NCBI GenBank assembly: GCA_015350385.1
Contig: WNKI01000005.1
Coordinates: 311,275-375,274, forward strand
Length of the DNA stretch: 64,000 bases
Direction: 5' to 3'
Origin: Aculops lycopersici
Lineage: Eukaryota > Arthropoda > Arachnida > Trombidiformes > Eriophyidae
Position numbers and translations under genes: made by a program. The notes under the pieces were generated by a model. That model saw nothing but the letters and a program-made list of their open reading frames with translations. It was not told the origin of the DNA and did no database searches. Each line of letters starts with the position of its first letter. Position 1 is the stretch's first letter. This document shows positions 39,997-54,873 of this stretch, one piece after another.

Positions 39997-42900
39997 CGAC
40001 TAGCTTGCCAATTGGGCGCCACCCAACAGCAATCGCAAATCGATGTGTGTTTTTTAGTGCCCCAGTCTCAATGGTCTTAAATGCAGCGGCTTTGGTGGCG
40101 CCACTACGAAATGGAGACAATAGCTGACTTGACAGGCGCCCGTTCCATTTGAAGCCGACTGGCGCGCTAAATGGAACTTCAAGACTCCTGCTGTTGCGCC
40201 AAATTGGCCGTTGAAAAGTATTGCCAATCGTAGGTCGATTGGTCGCGCTGCCATTGCCGGCGCCGTTCCTTTAGAATTAGACGTAAGGCGTAAGAGAGAG
40301 ACGGAGGGAGAGCAACATGGACAACGAGAACGGGGACGAAATTGCGACGCAGTATAACAATCGACAATTAACGTCGAATGCTCACTTAACGCTATTTAAA
40401 AAGTTGCCCGGCGCCATGATGGAATGAAAATAAAAGTTTTTCTTTTCTTCTCCTCTCCTCTCTTCGCTCCTTTTAGCTGCAATGCAATGCAATGTGTTGC
40501 GCTGGCTTGCGTTAGTTGACGCAACTCGCTTGCAAATGAGCAGCTAGCCAACACACATAGTGACACAAAACTCACGCGACTGATACGCCAATTAGACGCC
40601 ATCGGAGTAGTTGACTGACAGCCAGCAATTGGCGAGCTAGCAGGCACCTAGCGTCTTCTCGGTATCGATCATCCTTCTCCCTGAGTGGCTGCCCATCTCT
40701 CGCGCTTCCTCTCTCACCGGCTTCCCATGCGCGACCTCATATCCGGCTCCCAACGCCCAGTCCTAGCCTGGAGAGGGCGTGTCCAAATGACGCAGGTACC
40801 GCCAGCTAGCTCTCTCGACAGTGAACCGATTTTAGCTGATAGCTAGCTGCCGTGGGTATGCCCACGCATGAAAAGAACTAGTGTCTAGAGCTCCACCGGC
40901 AATGCGACGAGGACCAGCAAGCTTACCAGCCAGTGAGCCAGCTGCGTGCAGAGGTAGCGCTGTCTCTCGCTCTCCCTGTATGTCTGTGTGTCTGCCCTTG
41001 AACGCGACTTTAAGTTTGAGCGGGCCGAACGCGAGCTTGGGGCTGCTAGCTTGCCAGCACGGCGGCCGTCGAGCGCGAATACAGAATAATGATAATAATT
41101 ATACTGATAATAACACCCATAATAATAACGCGCACTCTAGCTCAGCGACGACTCGCGAGTTTGCTGGCGAGTGGTGAGCAGAGAGCAGCTAACAACAAGA
41201 CCAAGATTGGCCCAGACTCTTGGGCCGACTTTCTGGCTGGCTGGCTGCGAGCGAGCGGCTTGCTACTTTGCTTGCTGGCTGACTAAACTTGCGGGACAAG
41301 TTGCAATGTTGTTGCTGTTGCGAATCCCGAAGCGAGAGCTCGTACGTCGTCGAGACTCAGAGTCGTTACAACGTCAAAGAGAAGCAACAGCAGCGACGAC
41401 GACGACGCTTGCAAAACGCAATTTTCCATTCCGATCGCGAGCTCAAGTCCACTCCCAGTGAGCAGTCAGTCAGCCAGTGGGCTCAAGTAAGTTTGATACT
41501 GTGTGCCGCTTTGACAGTGCGCGAAAGCTGGCAAACTCAATGACATGAGCCGGCTATCAAACTTGGAAACTCGCTTGGCAGTGGAGTTTGGTTTGGGCCA
41601 CCATTTGTGTTGCTGCTTGAGTTTCCATTCTCATTCGCTTGCGACGGGAGGCAACGCCAATGCCCAGAGCCAGCTGCCGGCGAGGGAAAGTTGCAGTGTT
41701 GCCGCCGTTGGTATCGTGCAGTTTGCCCAGTGAGAGTGTTGCCTCAGATTTAGTGTGCCACCGAGGCGGCCGGCGCCGTTGCGCTGAGACCGAGGAACCG
41801 GCGAAAATGACGACGCCTCGAATGGAATTGCTCATTCTTTCGCGCGCAGACGACCGATCACTTGGGCGCCCAAGATTGATGGAAATTGGATTGGCAAACT
41901 CCTTCTCATTCTCGTGGTAGCGGTGGTGCTGTTGGTGATGGTGGTTGTTGCTGGTGGCTATGCCACCGGCTTCACTCGAACGGTGGACTCTCTTTCTCCT
42001 CGTTGGGTCTCTATACTTAAGAGGAGAGAGTTTGCTTTACACGAGACAACCCGTGCGACTCGAACGAGAGACACGCAGTGACTTGCCCTTTTCGCGTTCC
42101 TCTCAATCACACACTTGAGGCCGAGTTGCCAAGCTAGCTAACCGGTGAGCCAACGACTCTCTCGCTCGCTGCAAGATCCTGCGCAAGATTCTCTCTCGTG
42201 TGGTGAGTCGGTGAAGAGGGGAAAGACACACAGCATAGCATCTGAAGCTTCACTTCCAATGGCCGCCCACAACCTCATTTGCCACACCCCCTCGGAGCGA
42301 GCCTCTAATTTATGCGCCCGCGACACTAGAAGCGATGCGTTTTTGAGGTCGCGAGAAGAAAGGAGACCCAAAGGGCGAGCCAAACAGGCTTTCCACAGGC
42401 TGGTGCCAAGTTTGGCCGTTTGCCTCGAAGCTGGCCGTTTGGCTTTCGACTCCTGACTAGGGGCGCAAGCAGGACAAAGATTTCCTTCTCTCTGTCTTAT
42501 ATTAGTGATACAGACGAGAGAAGAGAGTTTCTTTTCTTCTTTCGTCGAGCTTCGCGCATTTTCCACTGGCTCCTAGAGTGAGAGCAACGAAGACCTAGAC
42601 GACGGCGAAGAAAACAACAATGATAACAACGAGCTTATCGGCTTGCGATTGCCGCTCAAGTCTGATGCTCATTTGCTCGCTTACAGTTTTGCCTCACTTT
42701 GGTTGGACGGACAGGCAGACAGACAGGCAGACAGATAGATAGAGAAGTACAAACAGATTCAAGGGGACAGCCACATCAAATGAGCAAACTAACCGACAGA
42801 TAGACAGAATTTGTGGCGGAGTTTGTCGCTTTACTCTCACTGTTACTGCCACAACAACAACAGCAGCGACAACCAATGCGCCGCGTACCTACTGATTGCG

Positions 42901-45437
42901 TTACTATCTCGGGGCGCCGAGCTAGCCGCAGCATTAGCAATAGAAGTCGCGTTAGCCGGCCGAATTTGCCGGTTTTGCAAAAGTCGCGTTGAGTCGGCTC
43001 GTCGAGTTTGCTGGCTGCTCGCGCAAATCAGCCAGCCAGCCAACTATCCATCTAGCCAGCTAACTTGCCGCGTCGCACTTATACTCAGGCCACCTGAGTG
43101 TCAGCCTGGATCCCTTTGAGCCTCTAGCTTGGCGTTCAATTTTCTCTCTCGCTCCCCGAGTCGACTGGCCAGTCGGCAAGCCAAGCATTTGGCCTTCTGA
43201 CTCATGCTCTTATTGTGTCTCGCACTCTCGTTGTGGTTGGGAATCGAGTCGCTCGTCGTTCGCAGGGGAAGCTAGCCGGTCGGTGGCGGCGTGCAATGGG
43301 TCGCATGCAAGCGGCGCACAGTAACTACTTGGCGCGCCAGTTGCCAGATAAGAGCTCACCTGTTGCCGCAAATTGCAAGTGTCTGTCGTCTGTTTCGTCT
43401 GCCTCTCAGTGTCTGTTCGTTGCTGTTGTTGATGTTGGCGTCGTCGTCAGCTTCGGCGCCGCGACCAGTAGTCTGTGATAAAAATGAATTGCCTGGGTCA
43501 AAACAATTTCGGGTTTCTTCTGCTGATTCGTCGTCGTCGTCGTCGTCACCGTCTTATCTGTTTGATGCGGCTGCGGCTGCGGCGTGGACTGACGCTGCGG
43601 TTCGGAAGTGCGGCGCAGCTGGCCACTCTCCTCCAGCGTAAGGCCACCGATTGGAAAGCTAACTGAAAGGCCAAGCGGGCAACACAATGGACCAACACAC
43701 AAAACCAAAGTGTCTAGACGGCTGGATGGGAGCTGAGGGCAGCTTGCTAGCTCAGGTAAGATTGTGTTAGTTTGTGAACAAGCGAGCGAAGTGAAAAAAG
43801 AACCAAATAGCCGGTTGCCGGCCAGCCGGTCCATTGGTCAGTTCGAAGTCTACTGTCTACTCTCTGTTCTATCCACCACCTAATGCCGTCTCTTGGGGTC
43901 CCGCTTGGCAACCTCTCACACGCTTGCCCATTGGATGCAACTAGCAAACTCTGCGCTTCAGTGTCGGCGAGACAGACCACATTGCTGTTGCTGCTTCTGC
44001 CGCCGAGACTGGAGACTGGGGACTTGAGCTGGCCAACTAGTTCAATGGGATGCAGGCGGCATGTGCACTTGCCAAGGGTGGACACGGCGCAAGATGGAAC
44101 GGAACGGAATGAAATGAAACAGCATAGCATAGCCGCAGAGAGTTTGTGTGCTATTATTATGGCCGCGACTCGCCAGTTTGCCCTTTAAACTTGCGAACAC
44201 AATCAGCGTTCTCTTATGCTCGCCGCCGCCACTAATACACTGCACCATCGCTGGCCCAAGAGAAACTCTGTTCTTCCATCGAGTCTATCGCATCGCATCG
44301 CAACCATCCACTTCTCTCGCAAGTCTCGTCGCTTGCAAACGACGGAAGCCAAGCCATTGGACGACTGACTGACGAGCCGACTGGCTGACGTCGTCGTCGT
44401 CGTATCCGCCGCCGTCGTAGTCGTGGACTTTAAACGGACCAGTCAGTCACTCGGGGGCATAATGCGATGCGCTGATGTCTGGCCACATGATGCGGCCGGA
44501 GGAACTCGCCTCCATGCGACTAGAGCGTGGCCAATAGCGAGTCTGCCGGCCGTCTGATCGAAACCTCGCAGCTGATCTGTTGTTTCTCGCCAACTGGCCG
44601 GCCGGCGGCTCGCCGTTGTTGTGGCTGCTTGTGGTTGCGGTCGTGGCACCACTGGAATTCTTCTGGCTATCAATCGGCATCAGTCGGCCGGGAGTTTTGT
44701 CTTAGTGGCCGGCAGCTTGAAAGTTGCGAGTTGCAACAAACCAATGCGCTCACTTGACTTCATGCTAAGGCCAAAGGTGCGACAATCGTGGCGGATTAAA
44801 AAGAGCATCCAGCAGTCGGCCAGTCGTTGGGACGGAACTGAACTCGGTGGCTCAGGTGAACTGGCGCTACTAATGCGGCTATTGGCGTTGCCTCAGCCGC
44901 CGCATTAGGCCAACGGACGCCGACTACCGTGAAACACTGAGACACTGAGACTCAAAGTGGCCGAGTTAATATCGTCAACTTGGAACTTTGGAGCCGGCCA
45001 GCTAACATTTCGTTTCTCTCCAAGTTACCAGCAACGATTGGTTTACCTTTGAAGTGGTGGCCGTTGCTTAGGTTTGGAGACCGACGGGCGGTAGATTTTC
45101 AGACGAGTAATCGACTTACTTGACTTCTTTGAGTGTCATCTCCATACGCCAAGACGCGCCCAGTGGAGGAGAAAAAATTATCTTCTCTTTGTAAGCTTGT
45201 TACCCGAATTGGCTTCCGACTACTCATATGACCAAAGCGACTTCCGGCGGGCGCCCACTTCGAGCCCTGGAAAACAATGGCCGACAGGTGAACCGGCGAG
45301 ATCATCGTCTCCTTCGGGCAATGAGAAACTCTTTAGCTATCGACTCTCAAACGAAAAGTGGTTCCCAATAAGCTGACTTATTCTTGACCGATGCACAGGT
45401 AGACCCTCTTCACAATGCACACCAACACTAGCACACA

Positions 45438-45453
45438 AATGTATATATACATT
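45438..45453. repeat. 16-bp perfect AT-rich palindrome
   Basis: AATGTATATATACATT is its own reverse complement; simple AT composition limits its significance. Confidence 0.8.
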
Positions 45454-47613
45454 CGGCCATTTGAAGGTTAGTTGGTGGTTATATTGCTGGCAGCTCTATC
45501 GCTAGTACTATTATAAAGAAGACAGATTGATGGACAAGCAATCGACTTATTGACGTTTGAGTTCGCATGTAGTGGTGGCAGTCGCTGAGGTAGCAGCGAA
45601 AGAGTGACGCTCCCCTAAAATCAGAGAGTTTACATGCGAAATGAACTCCAAATCGTCGCTACAATTGGGAGTCCCATTGAGATAACTCCCTTTGGCAAGT
45701 CGAGGAAAAAAGTTGTCAGCTTCAGTTGCGTTACATCACGTTACTTTGCCACTTAGATAGCGCCGACTAACAAACTCCTTGGCTTTGGCTTGTGTCTCGC
45801 CCGCGGGGCTGTTGCAGTGTCGATCTTAGCCCCCTCTCTAAAATCCCACTTGTTAGCTTGTGGTCGCCGCTAATTGACCCACCAGAAGAGAGCGAGGGAG
45901 AGCGAAATCTTCAAACTGCTTCAGCTCTTTTCTTGGGGGGAAAAGATTTTATTTTTATATTATTTTTTATTTTTGTAAAATTCTCCGCAAGTCAGAGTCG
46001 CGAGCATCAAGCGACAATCATTCCTTTGCTCACCGTTTACCTGGCTGAAAAAAGAAGGCGAAAGATCAACTGGCAAGAAATTTTATACCTACCTCTAGAA
46101 TTTCGAGTTGGTTTTTGGACAGCAGCAACAACAACAACAACATCAACATCCACTCGTAAGCCAAGCAAATTCGTCAATTCGTTTCTCCTCACTTCACCTG
46201 CCTCTTGCTTGCTGGCTGCAAAATCCGTTCTTTGTGCTAATGCATTTGCTCGCCCTCTAGCTTGATCCGTGGCGGCGTAGAGTTTTCGCTCGATTCCATC
46301 CAATTCAACTCGATTCAGCTTGGTTTTCTAAGCTCCTGGCTCAAACTCGAAGGCGCTGCAAGCTCGATGGCGAAATAAACGAAAAGTTTGGCCAAAAGGA
46401 CAGCAGCGGCAATTTGAATGCTAGGTTGTGACTTTAGTTCAATTCAATTCAATTCTTTTAGCAAGCCAAAGTCTTGCTAAAAAATAATATTTTTCCTTCG
46501 CTTGGCGATCCCAGACTGACTAGAGAGAAGCGGCCGAGGTTAGCGAAGCGGGTGCAAATATTTGTGCGCCCAGGTGTGAGGCTTTTCTTCTGCTTGCGCG
46601 CTTTCATTGATGCAAACAAACAGGCTCTCAACACGACTAATGGGCCGAGGGGGCAATGGCACGCACGAGAGGCCGGCCGGCATGTGAGTCACATAGTTTA
46701 AGAGTTGGTGACCAGCTGATTGCCTCTATGTGTTACGTTGCGTGTGGCACACGGGAGCAGATGTATACATCCATAGCGACAATTATAAGAGCCCCGACAG
46801 ACTGACTTCCGCCACGCCCTTTGCATTCGTCGGCGGTCAGCATCGCAAAGCGCGCCGCACCATTTGCCACCAATGCACGGCCAACCAACCAGCCGAGTCC
46901 CATAAACTTATAGCGCAAATCGCAGAGCAACGCAGGCCCTTTGCGCAAATGTCGCCTCAAAATTCCAACTGACCACTCGCTTGTAAATGGTAATGATCAA
47001 ACTGGTCGGTTATTTGTCTGCCTATCTGCCTCCTGTTGGTCCACCAAAAATTGCTACTAGTTTGCGAGCTCAACACAACCGGACGGGTTATGCTGCATAA
47101 GAGCGGGCCTCGTTTGTTGGCCATCATTGGCATTGTTTCGAGGTTTTGCCCGGCTGTCGGCCGGAAGTTAGATGCTCACTACTTGCGGCTTCCTATCAAC
47201 CACTCGAGTGGCGCACGTGAATTGGGTAAGTTTGGTGCTGCAGTTTGCTCGTTGCCGTCGCCTCAGGCGATTGTGCAACTGGCAAGCAGCCAACCGTTTG
47301 GCTAGCTAGCTAACATTGATCAGTCCAGCAAGCTACTGTGGCCATTATGGGCCATCGATTCGCTCAGTGCATATAGAGAGCCAGAGGAGAATTGGACACT
47401 GGGTTTGCTGGTTCCGCTTGCACCGGCGAGCAAGTCAATGGCGCGCACCGAGTTGGCGGGCCAGAGGGACATTCTAGTTTATATTGCTCGCTATATCTGC
47501 CTCGCCTCCATTCAGTTTGCGTTCGCCAGTTTGCTTAGACTCGGTTCTGCTTTGGTCTTGCTATGCTCACCGCCGACTGCCGCAAAGCGACTTACCTCAA
47601 TTGGTTGCTAGCT

Positions 47614-47631
47614 AGAGAGAGAGAGAGAGAG
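47614..47631. repeat. (AG)9 microsatellite
   Basis: AG run read directly. Confidence 0.85.
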
Positions 47632-50600
47632 GGAGCGGAAGTTGGCGAAATCGGACGGCATCAAGGTGATTGCCGACGTTTGGTCAACTAAATACAGTGT
47701 GAACACACCACGACCACGACGATGGAGCCGAAGAAGACGACGTTTGCTGTTTGGTCCGTCGTTGCTGGCATTGCTAGTTTGCAATGGTAATGGGAAGTGG
47801 CAGCCGAACGAGGCGAAATTTAGCCTCAATTTGAGAGGCGAGAGGAACTTCGACTGCAACTCTAACGCCGAACGAGCGACAGGCAAAGGGATTGACGCAA
47901 ATCTACTTGGTGCGAGTCGAAGTTGGTGGCAGTGGGAAGCAGGAGCTGAAGCAAAGGCAAGCTAGCGACAACAACATCGAAACTCAATGGCATCATAAGT
48001 TTTGCGCTCCACCAGCTTCAGCATTGGCGTCGGCTTTAACGTTAGCGTGAGTGGCCAAGAGGCGAGCGAGCGCATAGCGCCACTCGCTCGTCGTTTGTGT
48101 GTATCACTAGACTTGGAGCACAATAACGCTCGCTTCACGCTGAGACAACGAGCCGCAGCTTTCGTTGCCCTTGGCGTGCAATTTGGCCGGCCGGTTCCGC
48201 GTTGTTACTGTTGACGGCACTACTGCTACTATGCTCTGCACTTTTGCCGGCTCCGCTTGTCGCTGGGCGACTCAATGACGACGACAACAACAGCAACAAC
48301 AATAACAATGGCAGCGCAAGCCAACCGTTCAAAGTTGCCGGCCGGCCGGCGAGAGAGAATCTAGCTCCGAGTTGGATTTTCTCTCTCGCTTTCTCTATGA
48401 GTCCATTAATGTTGTAGTTAGAAAGCGGCCACCACTAGCCGGCGAGGGAGGTCTACGTTGTCGGTGTCCCTTTACTCTGTCTCTCCAGTGGCGCGCTTTC
48501 TTTTGCTTGCTCCGAAGTGCGTGCCACGAAAACCCAATTGGCTAGCCGGCGGCTCGCTCAATCCAGGCCAAAGTTTCGTCCACTCGAAAGAGAAGAAGAA
48601 CCACTAGAGACTCTGCAGGCCGCTTTGCTCGCCACCAGAGACTTGGTTGCAACTTTGGCCCAGCGGCGCACCGGAAGTCGGCGCTAAGCTAGATTTGGAA
48701 AGGCAGTTGGGAGAGTGGCTCACCTAGCGGCTATGAGCTTGGCGCGGCGCGATCTCAATCTAATTGGAGCGGCACTAGCGGCGGCAGCGAAGGCGGCCAT
48801 CGAACGCTGGCAACGTTTGTTTACATTGAGGGGGCGCAAGGGCGACAACTTGGGACTCCCTCCTCCGCATTGGCCGCCGAGCTTCCTCCTTTCTCCTCTC
48901 TTGCCTCTCCTTTATGCTTGGCCACTAGTTTTCGGCTTACAAAAGTCAAGCAAGGGGCATGAGCGAGTAGCAATAGCAATGGCAGAAGCGATACGAGGGA
49001 GAAAGAGAGCACAATATGCGCGCCGTTCGTTTGCGTGCCATTGTTGTTGGCAGTGGATGTCGTCGGAGTTGCTGTCGGGGCCCGCGAGCAAAACGAGAGC
49101 AAACTTGCCGGCTAAGGTGGCCGGCGAGCAGACGAATGCCCCGCTCCCGCGTTTGCTACACTCTCGGCGCGTTTCGGCTGATCGTTGCGACGATGAGCAA
49201 ACCGAAAACGTTTTTCGGCTGTCGTGCTATTCTCTCGCTTCCGCTCAGAGGAGATGAGCAAGAGCAAAAGGACCACGACGTTCACTTGGCTGGTGACTGT
49301 CTAGCTGTCTGCCTGTCTAGCGGCCAGACAAAACGTTCGCGACGAGATTGGCGCAAGTTACAACAATCGCTGCTGCCATCCGCAAACTCGAGTGCCAGTG
49401 GCCGCCGCCGCCGCCTTTGAGATGTCAACTAGTCTAGCCGGCCAGTTGGTGTTGTCCCCCTGTTGGCTGGCTGCTTTTGCCGTTACTTTGCGGTCGACTC
49501 GCTCACTTGCTCTCGTCGAGTTTTGATGGCATTTCGGCGGCGGCGGTCGACGGTTTGGCGGAAGTGAACGAGTTGCTGGGACAAGTGACTGAAACTACCG
49601 GCGACTTGTTCGTTTGCTCATGCTCTTGGGCATCAGCAACGAAAAGTGATGGAGCAACTGAAGGGGAGCGGGGGAAAAATAAGCAGCGATGAGTTCCATT
49701 AGTAGCGCCAATTGATGGCCGCATCCCTGTTGCCAGTGCTACTGCTCACAAAGCTCGGCGCGCTTTAGTTATACACACGAGTAGTCATGTTAATTTGCAC
49801 ACTCACTACTGCTACTGCTTCGACTACTACGTTGCAGCAAGTCGGAGCACCAAACAAGTCAACGGACCAGCAGAAGCAGCAGCAAACTGATCATCAAACG
49901 GCAACAACAACAACGACAACATAGCAGCCGGTCGAAAACAGAGCGTCGTCCTGTTCGCGGCTGGAAGTGGCGCGGAAACAACAGATTGTCCAACGCGATA
50001 AGCCGACGGGCCAGTTTGCTGCTGCTGCTGCTGCTACTTTATAGCCTCGGAGTTGGCCAGTCGGACGTTGAAAGAGCGAGAGACAGAAAGTTAGTCATAG
50101 TATTCCATTCGAATTTCGTATATCGCTCGACGACAAGAAACTCGTGAATGTGAGCGAGAGGAAAGACATCCATTTCTTTCGCTCGACTCGCCTCCAAAGC
50201 GACTCGTCATTTCTCCTCCTGTCGGCAGCACATAGCGTTTGCCAGAGTTGCCCGTTCAACTTTGCCATTTGGAATACTGGAGCAGACCAAGCGGGAAGGG
50301 GAAGCAACAGTCTAGGGATAAACTATTACATTACAGCGGAGAGCGCGCGTTTCGTTGGCTGGCAAGCGAGCGGCGAGAGGCTCGCGCGTGTCGGCGCATC
50401 AAAATGGCCGGCAGTCGGTGGTTGCTGTTGTCGTGGTCGTGGTGGTTGTGGTCGGCGTCGTTGGCTAGCTGGATGCGAGAGAGGGACACAGATAGACAGA
50501 CCAAGTTGCTAGCTAGCACAAGGCCAACTGGTCGCGCTGCGCGTGCAAATGGCAATGAGCGTGGCGCCAGAGTTTAATGCGCCATTGAGATGCGGCGTCA

Positions 50601-52707
50601 GTCGGTGGTTTGGTTGTTGCGTAACTTGCCTGCGCCGCTGTCAACGTGTAGCCACCAGCTCTCGGCGTGCGGCGAGAGTTGGCCAACTCGCAAGCTGGAT
50701 CAAGATGACGGAGGCCGAATGCATATTCATTCAACCGACTGGGTGCCGGCGCAATTTTGCCCTCATCACCGTCGCCATCGCCACTCCAAGTGGCTCGCTC
50801 CATCTCGCCTTTTGACTGACTCTAGCGGGCACACTCCTGCTTGTGTTGGAGGGAACGAGTATAGTCCGTGTGTTGGAACGAGGGAACAAGGAAAAGAGAA
50901 ACTGAAACTCATATCAGTTTTTGCCGACTTAACGTCTCGCGGGCTGCGAGTCGCGCACGACAACTTGGAGACGAGCAAAGCAGCCGACGATAACAACGAC
51001 TCGAGCCAACTTAACGACTCGACGAGACGCGCCCGCGACGATAATGAGTGGCCTTGGCGGCCGGAAGTGAGCGCGCGCTGCCGGCGGTTGTGTGTCGCGG
51101 GATTTAGTTTTGGTCGGCTGGTTGGTGTGAGCCGGAACTGGAGCTCTAGCGAGCGACGCCCAACCAACTCGATTAGCCTCGCGTTTCGTAGGCTTTGCCG
51201 CGTAAAGACTCGATGGCCGACGAGAAGAAAGAGGAGGAGCTCCAGTGGCAGCGCCAGTAACGCATTGCCTGGCCCAGAGCCACCCACGGCGACGAGATAA
51301 GAGTGCAAAAGGGTTGGCCACTTGAGACCAGCTCCGGATTGGCTCGGCTGGTCCATGGCAGCGGCCTATGCGTTGTCCTCTACACCACCGTCGCCAGTTT
51401 TGTCAGCCCAGCCACTCGACTGAAACTGGAGTTAAGTTGAGTTGAGTTGAGTTGAGTTGCGTTCAGGGGAGGAGTGGAGTTGAGAGGGAAGAGTTTAGGC
51501 TTGATGCAAGCCAACTAAACCCATAGTCGCCTCGTTTCCATTTAACCAGCCCACCAACCACTTGACTTCCGGGGAATCGGAGCCACAAGCAACGCATGCA
51601 AATTTAGTCGTTTCGTTTCACGCAGTGGCAGAGGCAGAGGCAGTGTTCACCCATTTGCCAGCTTGAGAGGCTGCAATTAACGTGGCCGGCCATTTGTCTT
51701 CGCGGGCCGGAAGTGGCTTGCGCTTTGGAGGGAGCAGCGAGCACCTGAACGGCTAAGGTCGTGTTTGGTTTCTCGCCTCGTGTCAGGTTGCTATTTTTCG
51801 CTCAAGGGCAATCGAGGCGCCGTTGCTGTTGACTCTACCCGATCGAATGCGGCGCCAATCGGGTGACATGCAAATGAACAAGCGCCTGGTGCTCGTTTGC
51901 CACGTTTCTCGGGCCACTTATTTGGTGGTGGCACGTTAGTTGGCCTTGTACTCAGCTCTCGTGCTTGCCTCAAGTCGAGGCGTTCGAAGTTGAAAGTTCC
52001 GGGCGGAGGGAGGCGAGAAAATGAGCAACTCATCGGCCTCGCGGGACCTTGGGGCGATTCGAGGGGAGCGGCAATTTCTCGCCGCGGTGGTCGTCGTTTG
52101 TGCGACGAAAGCAAGCGAGCACAAATTACCCCCGATTTCCACTGGTTCGACCGGAAGTGGCGGCTCAGGTTTGGATTTGGAAAGACCCGCTTCGGTTTTG
52201 GCCACAATAGTCGTCGAGTAATTGAAGACAACGAGGAGGCGCTCACTCTTCCGGGGCTCAACTGGCCGCTTCAGTTTGATTAGCTGGCGGTTTGGACTGG
52301 GACTAGAGAGAGTTGGCATTGGACTTTAGTTTGGAAACTCGAGGAGTTTGTTGGCTGGCTAGAAAATCAGCACAAATCCGAATACTGCACAAGAGGAGAG
52401 AGAGAAAGGAAAACTCGAAGACCATTGAGAGTGACCATTGTTATCGATTGTCGATAGATTTGTGTGCCCTTTTGCTCTCACTCCTCTCCGTTGGTTTAAA
52501 CTTTCCGAAACCCAAACGAGAGAGTTTATCGGTGGCAAGTGTCGCAAGTGGCCCTCGCTGACAATTGGCTCAGATCGCCGTTTGATGATCTTCGACCAGA
52601 GTGCAGTCCAAGTTCGGCTCAAGGGGCCGGAAGCGAGAGTTACGTTGGCGGGCTAGCAACGAGTTGGTTTGTTGCTCGCTAAATCCAACTTTTAGCCAAC
52701 AACTCGA

Positions 52708-52752
52708 TCGGATTGGGTCGAATCGGATAGGATCGGAACGATTCGAATCGGT
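52708..52752. repeat. degenerate ATCGG-containing tandem array
   Basis: ATCGG recurs at 52708, 52721, 52731 and 52747 with spacing of 10-16 bases; the last interval includes the 12-bp palindrome CGATTCGAATCG. Confidence 0.7.
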
Positions 52753-54695
52753 TCGGCCGCTGAGACCAAAGAAGACGCCCGAGGAGATTACTATTTTATA
52801 AGAGGCCTTTGTGCGGAACACTTGCACTTGAGAATCTCATTTGCCAGCGGCTCGTGTGTAGGTTGCCCAACCAACAAACTTTCCCTTCACCGCTCGCCTC
52901 TGCGCTCAAGTCGGTCGGCCAACTTCCATTGCTTCCCCTGGCCACTGAGCCACTTTGCCTTAGCGCCCGCGACCAAACGAGCGGCCGTCGGATGTGAAAT
53001 GAGCAGCGCCGGTCCAGTTCCAGGCGAGTGGCCATTCGGAAATCAGAGTCATTTATTTTGATTACCCAGCCCAATGGCACACTCGATGGTTACCCTGCCC
53101 TCCTCCGAACGGTTACCAATCGGATCGACTCGTGCACTGTGATTGTTGGCCGGTTGTTGTAGTTTTAGTTGTTGCCAATGCTGTCGAGTATAACTTCGTT
53201 TCGTGTTGTGCGGTGCGCGAGTAACAACAAGAGCAGCGGTCGAGCCAAACGAGCAGTCGAAGCAGCGAGCTAACAAGTAGTAGCTGTAGTGGTTGCTATT
53301 TTAGTTGTTGTAGAAGGAGGAAACTGGCCTCAGTTACTGTCAGTTTAGTTGGTTCCGTTTTAAAAATGCGCCACGAGTTGGCCGTCGTCGTCTTCGTCGT
53401 AATTGTCGTGTTTGTTGAGAGCAGAATAAAACTTTAAACTTTCGCCATGAAGTCAGCCGCTGACTCATCAACCGGAAGCAGCAAGTTGTCTTGTATATTC
53501 CGAATGCTCCACTTCGCTCAGGGATTTGCCATGTTTTCCTCAAGTTTTGAGTCAAGGAAATTTTAGTGCAGTACCCTCTCCTGAAGGCGAGTCACCTCAA
53601 TTGCGGGCCCCCTTTCCCTTCTTTTTCTCAATATAACGCAACTCAACGGGAATGCAACAAATCGACGCAGCCGACCAAGAAACACAACTGCACACAACGG
53701 CGACCTAGCGACGTGAGCGCCGCAATGAGCCGTGAAAAGAGAAAGACAGAGAGAAGTCAGCTTGGCGTCGTGAAGCCGACGACTGATTGGGCTGCTCGCC
53801 AGTCGCAAATTCTAGCATATATTTCCCCCTCTCTAGGCCAGAGCAAGAGTAAGAGAGAAAGCCGCAGCCTGCGGGACAAGAGATAAAAGTCGGCCGGCGA
53901 CTTATTGCGTAACCGGCGACTTGGGTTTCACACTTCACGCCAGTGGCACGTAATTTGTGCGCCGCGTCTAGCTGCCGCAGTCTCAACTCAATGGCAACTG
54001 TAGTCTCGACTCGCGAAGACCACAACCACGACGACGAAGACGACAACTCGGTCACGAAGGCTAAACTTGGCGACGCTCCCCGTGCGCCAAGATTAACCTT
54101 TGGCCTTGGAATCAGCTCGCCCATTGGTTTGTCCGCCTCATTCAAGTGGCAGTTTCACATTGCTCTCTTCCTCTTTCTCTTCGAAGCTAAACTCGCCGTC
54201 CATCATTGCGACTGGGAAAATTTTAATTTCCCACCGCAACGGATCAGTTCCGCGTGGCGAGCGCACCGCGTAGAGGCACAACTGACTATGTAAGCCAATC
54301 ACTTCTCTTTATATATGATGGAGCCAGTAACGTAGACTGCTTCTAATTTCCAGTATCTACGCTCCTCTTTACTGCCTCTGCAAACGACACAAGCACGAGG
54401 TTTGGCATCGATGTTTAGCCATCTAGCTTGCCAAGTGAGAGGAGAGAATAAGAGGCTGCATTGAAAAACTAGGCGACGCAACGTTTCCGCCTGTGTTCGC
54501 GCGTCGATTGAATTGCCGCCAAGCTAGCTTGCCACAGCGATAGAAGGAGAGAGAATGAGAGAGACCCACAAAAACTCGATCAGCGGTGTGCGATTTTGAG
54601 ATTTAGTTGGGGCTTTGGATTTAGTTTGGGAGAACGCACACTCACAGGGACTGCTCCAGATACCTGCGGCTCATGGGCTCAATTAGGCGCGCGTG

Positions 54696-54733
54696 CCCAG
54701 CCAACCAACCGGTTAGCCTATTGGTTGGCTGGG
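54696..54733. repeat. perfect 13-bp inverted repeat, 12-nt loop
   Basis: Arms CCCAGCCAACCAA (54696-54708) and TTGGTTGGCTGGG (54721-54733) are exact reverse complements. Confidence 0.95.
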
Positions 54734-54873
54734 TCGTCTATCGCCTTTAACCAGCCAACTGAATGACTGGCTTGCTAAACTTGATTTGCTGTGTTGGCTT
54801 TCCCATTCCTCGCTTCAGTTTGGTCGAGTTTGATTTCGTTCGGTTTGACTTGGTTCGGTTCTTGTACCAAAAG

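Noticed and set aside
48202..48417. Signal-peptide-like frames on both strands near 48.2 kb
   Set aside because: Leu-rich starts arise from CTG/TTG-rich DNA and occur on both strands at once; no mature domain, no poly(A) signal and no homology.
50590..51356. Overlapping ~200-236-codon frames on both strands at 50.6-51.4 kb
   Set aside because: Arg/Ser/Pro-rich sequence open on several frames at once, typical of stop-poor CG-rich DNA; no domain recognised.
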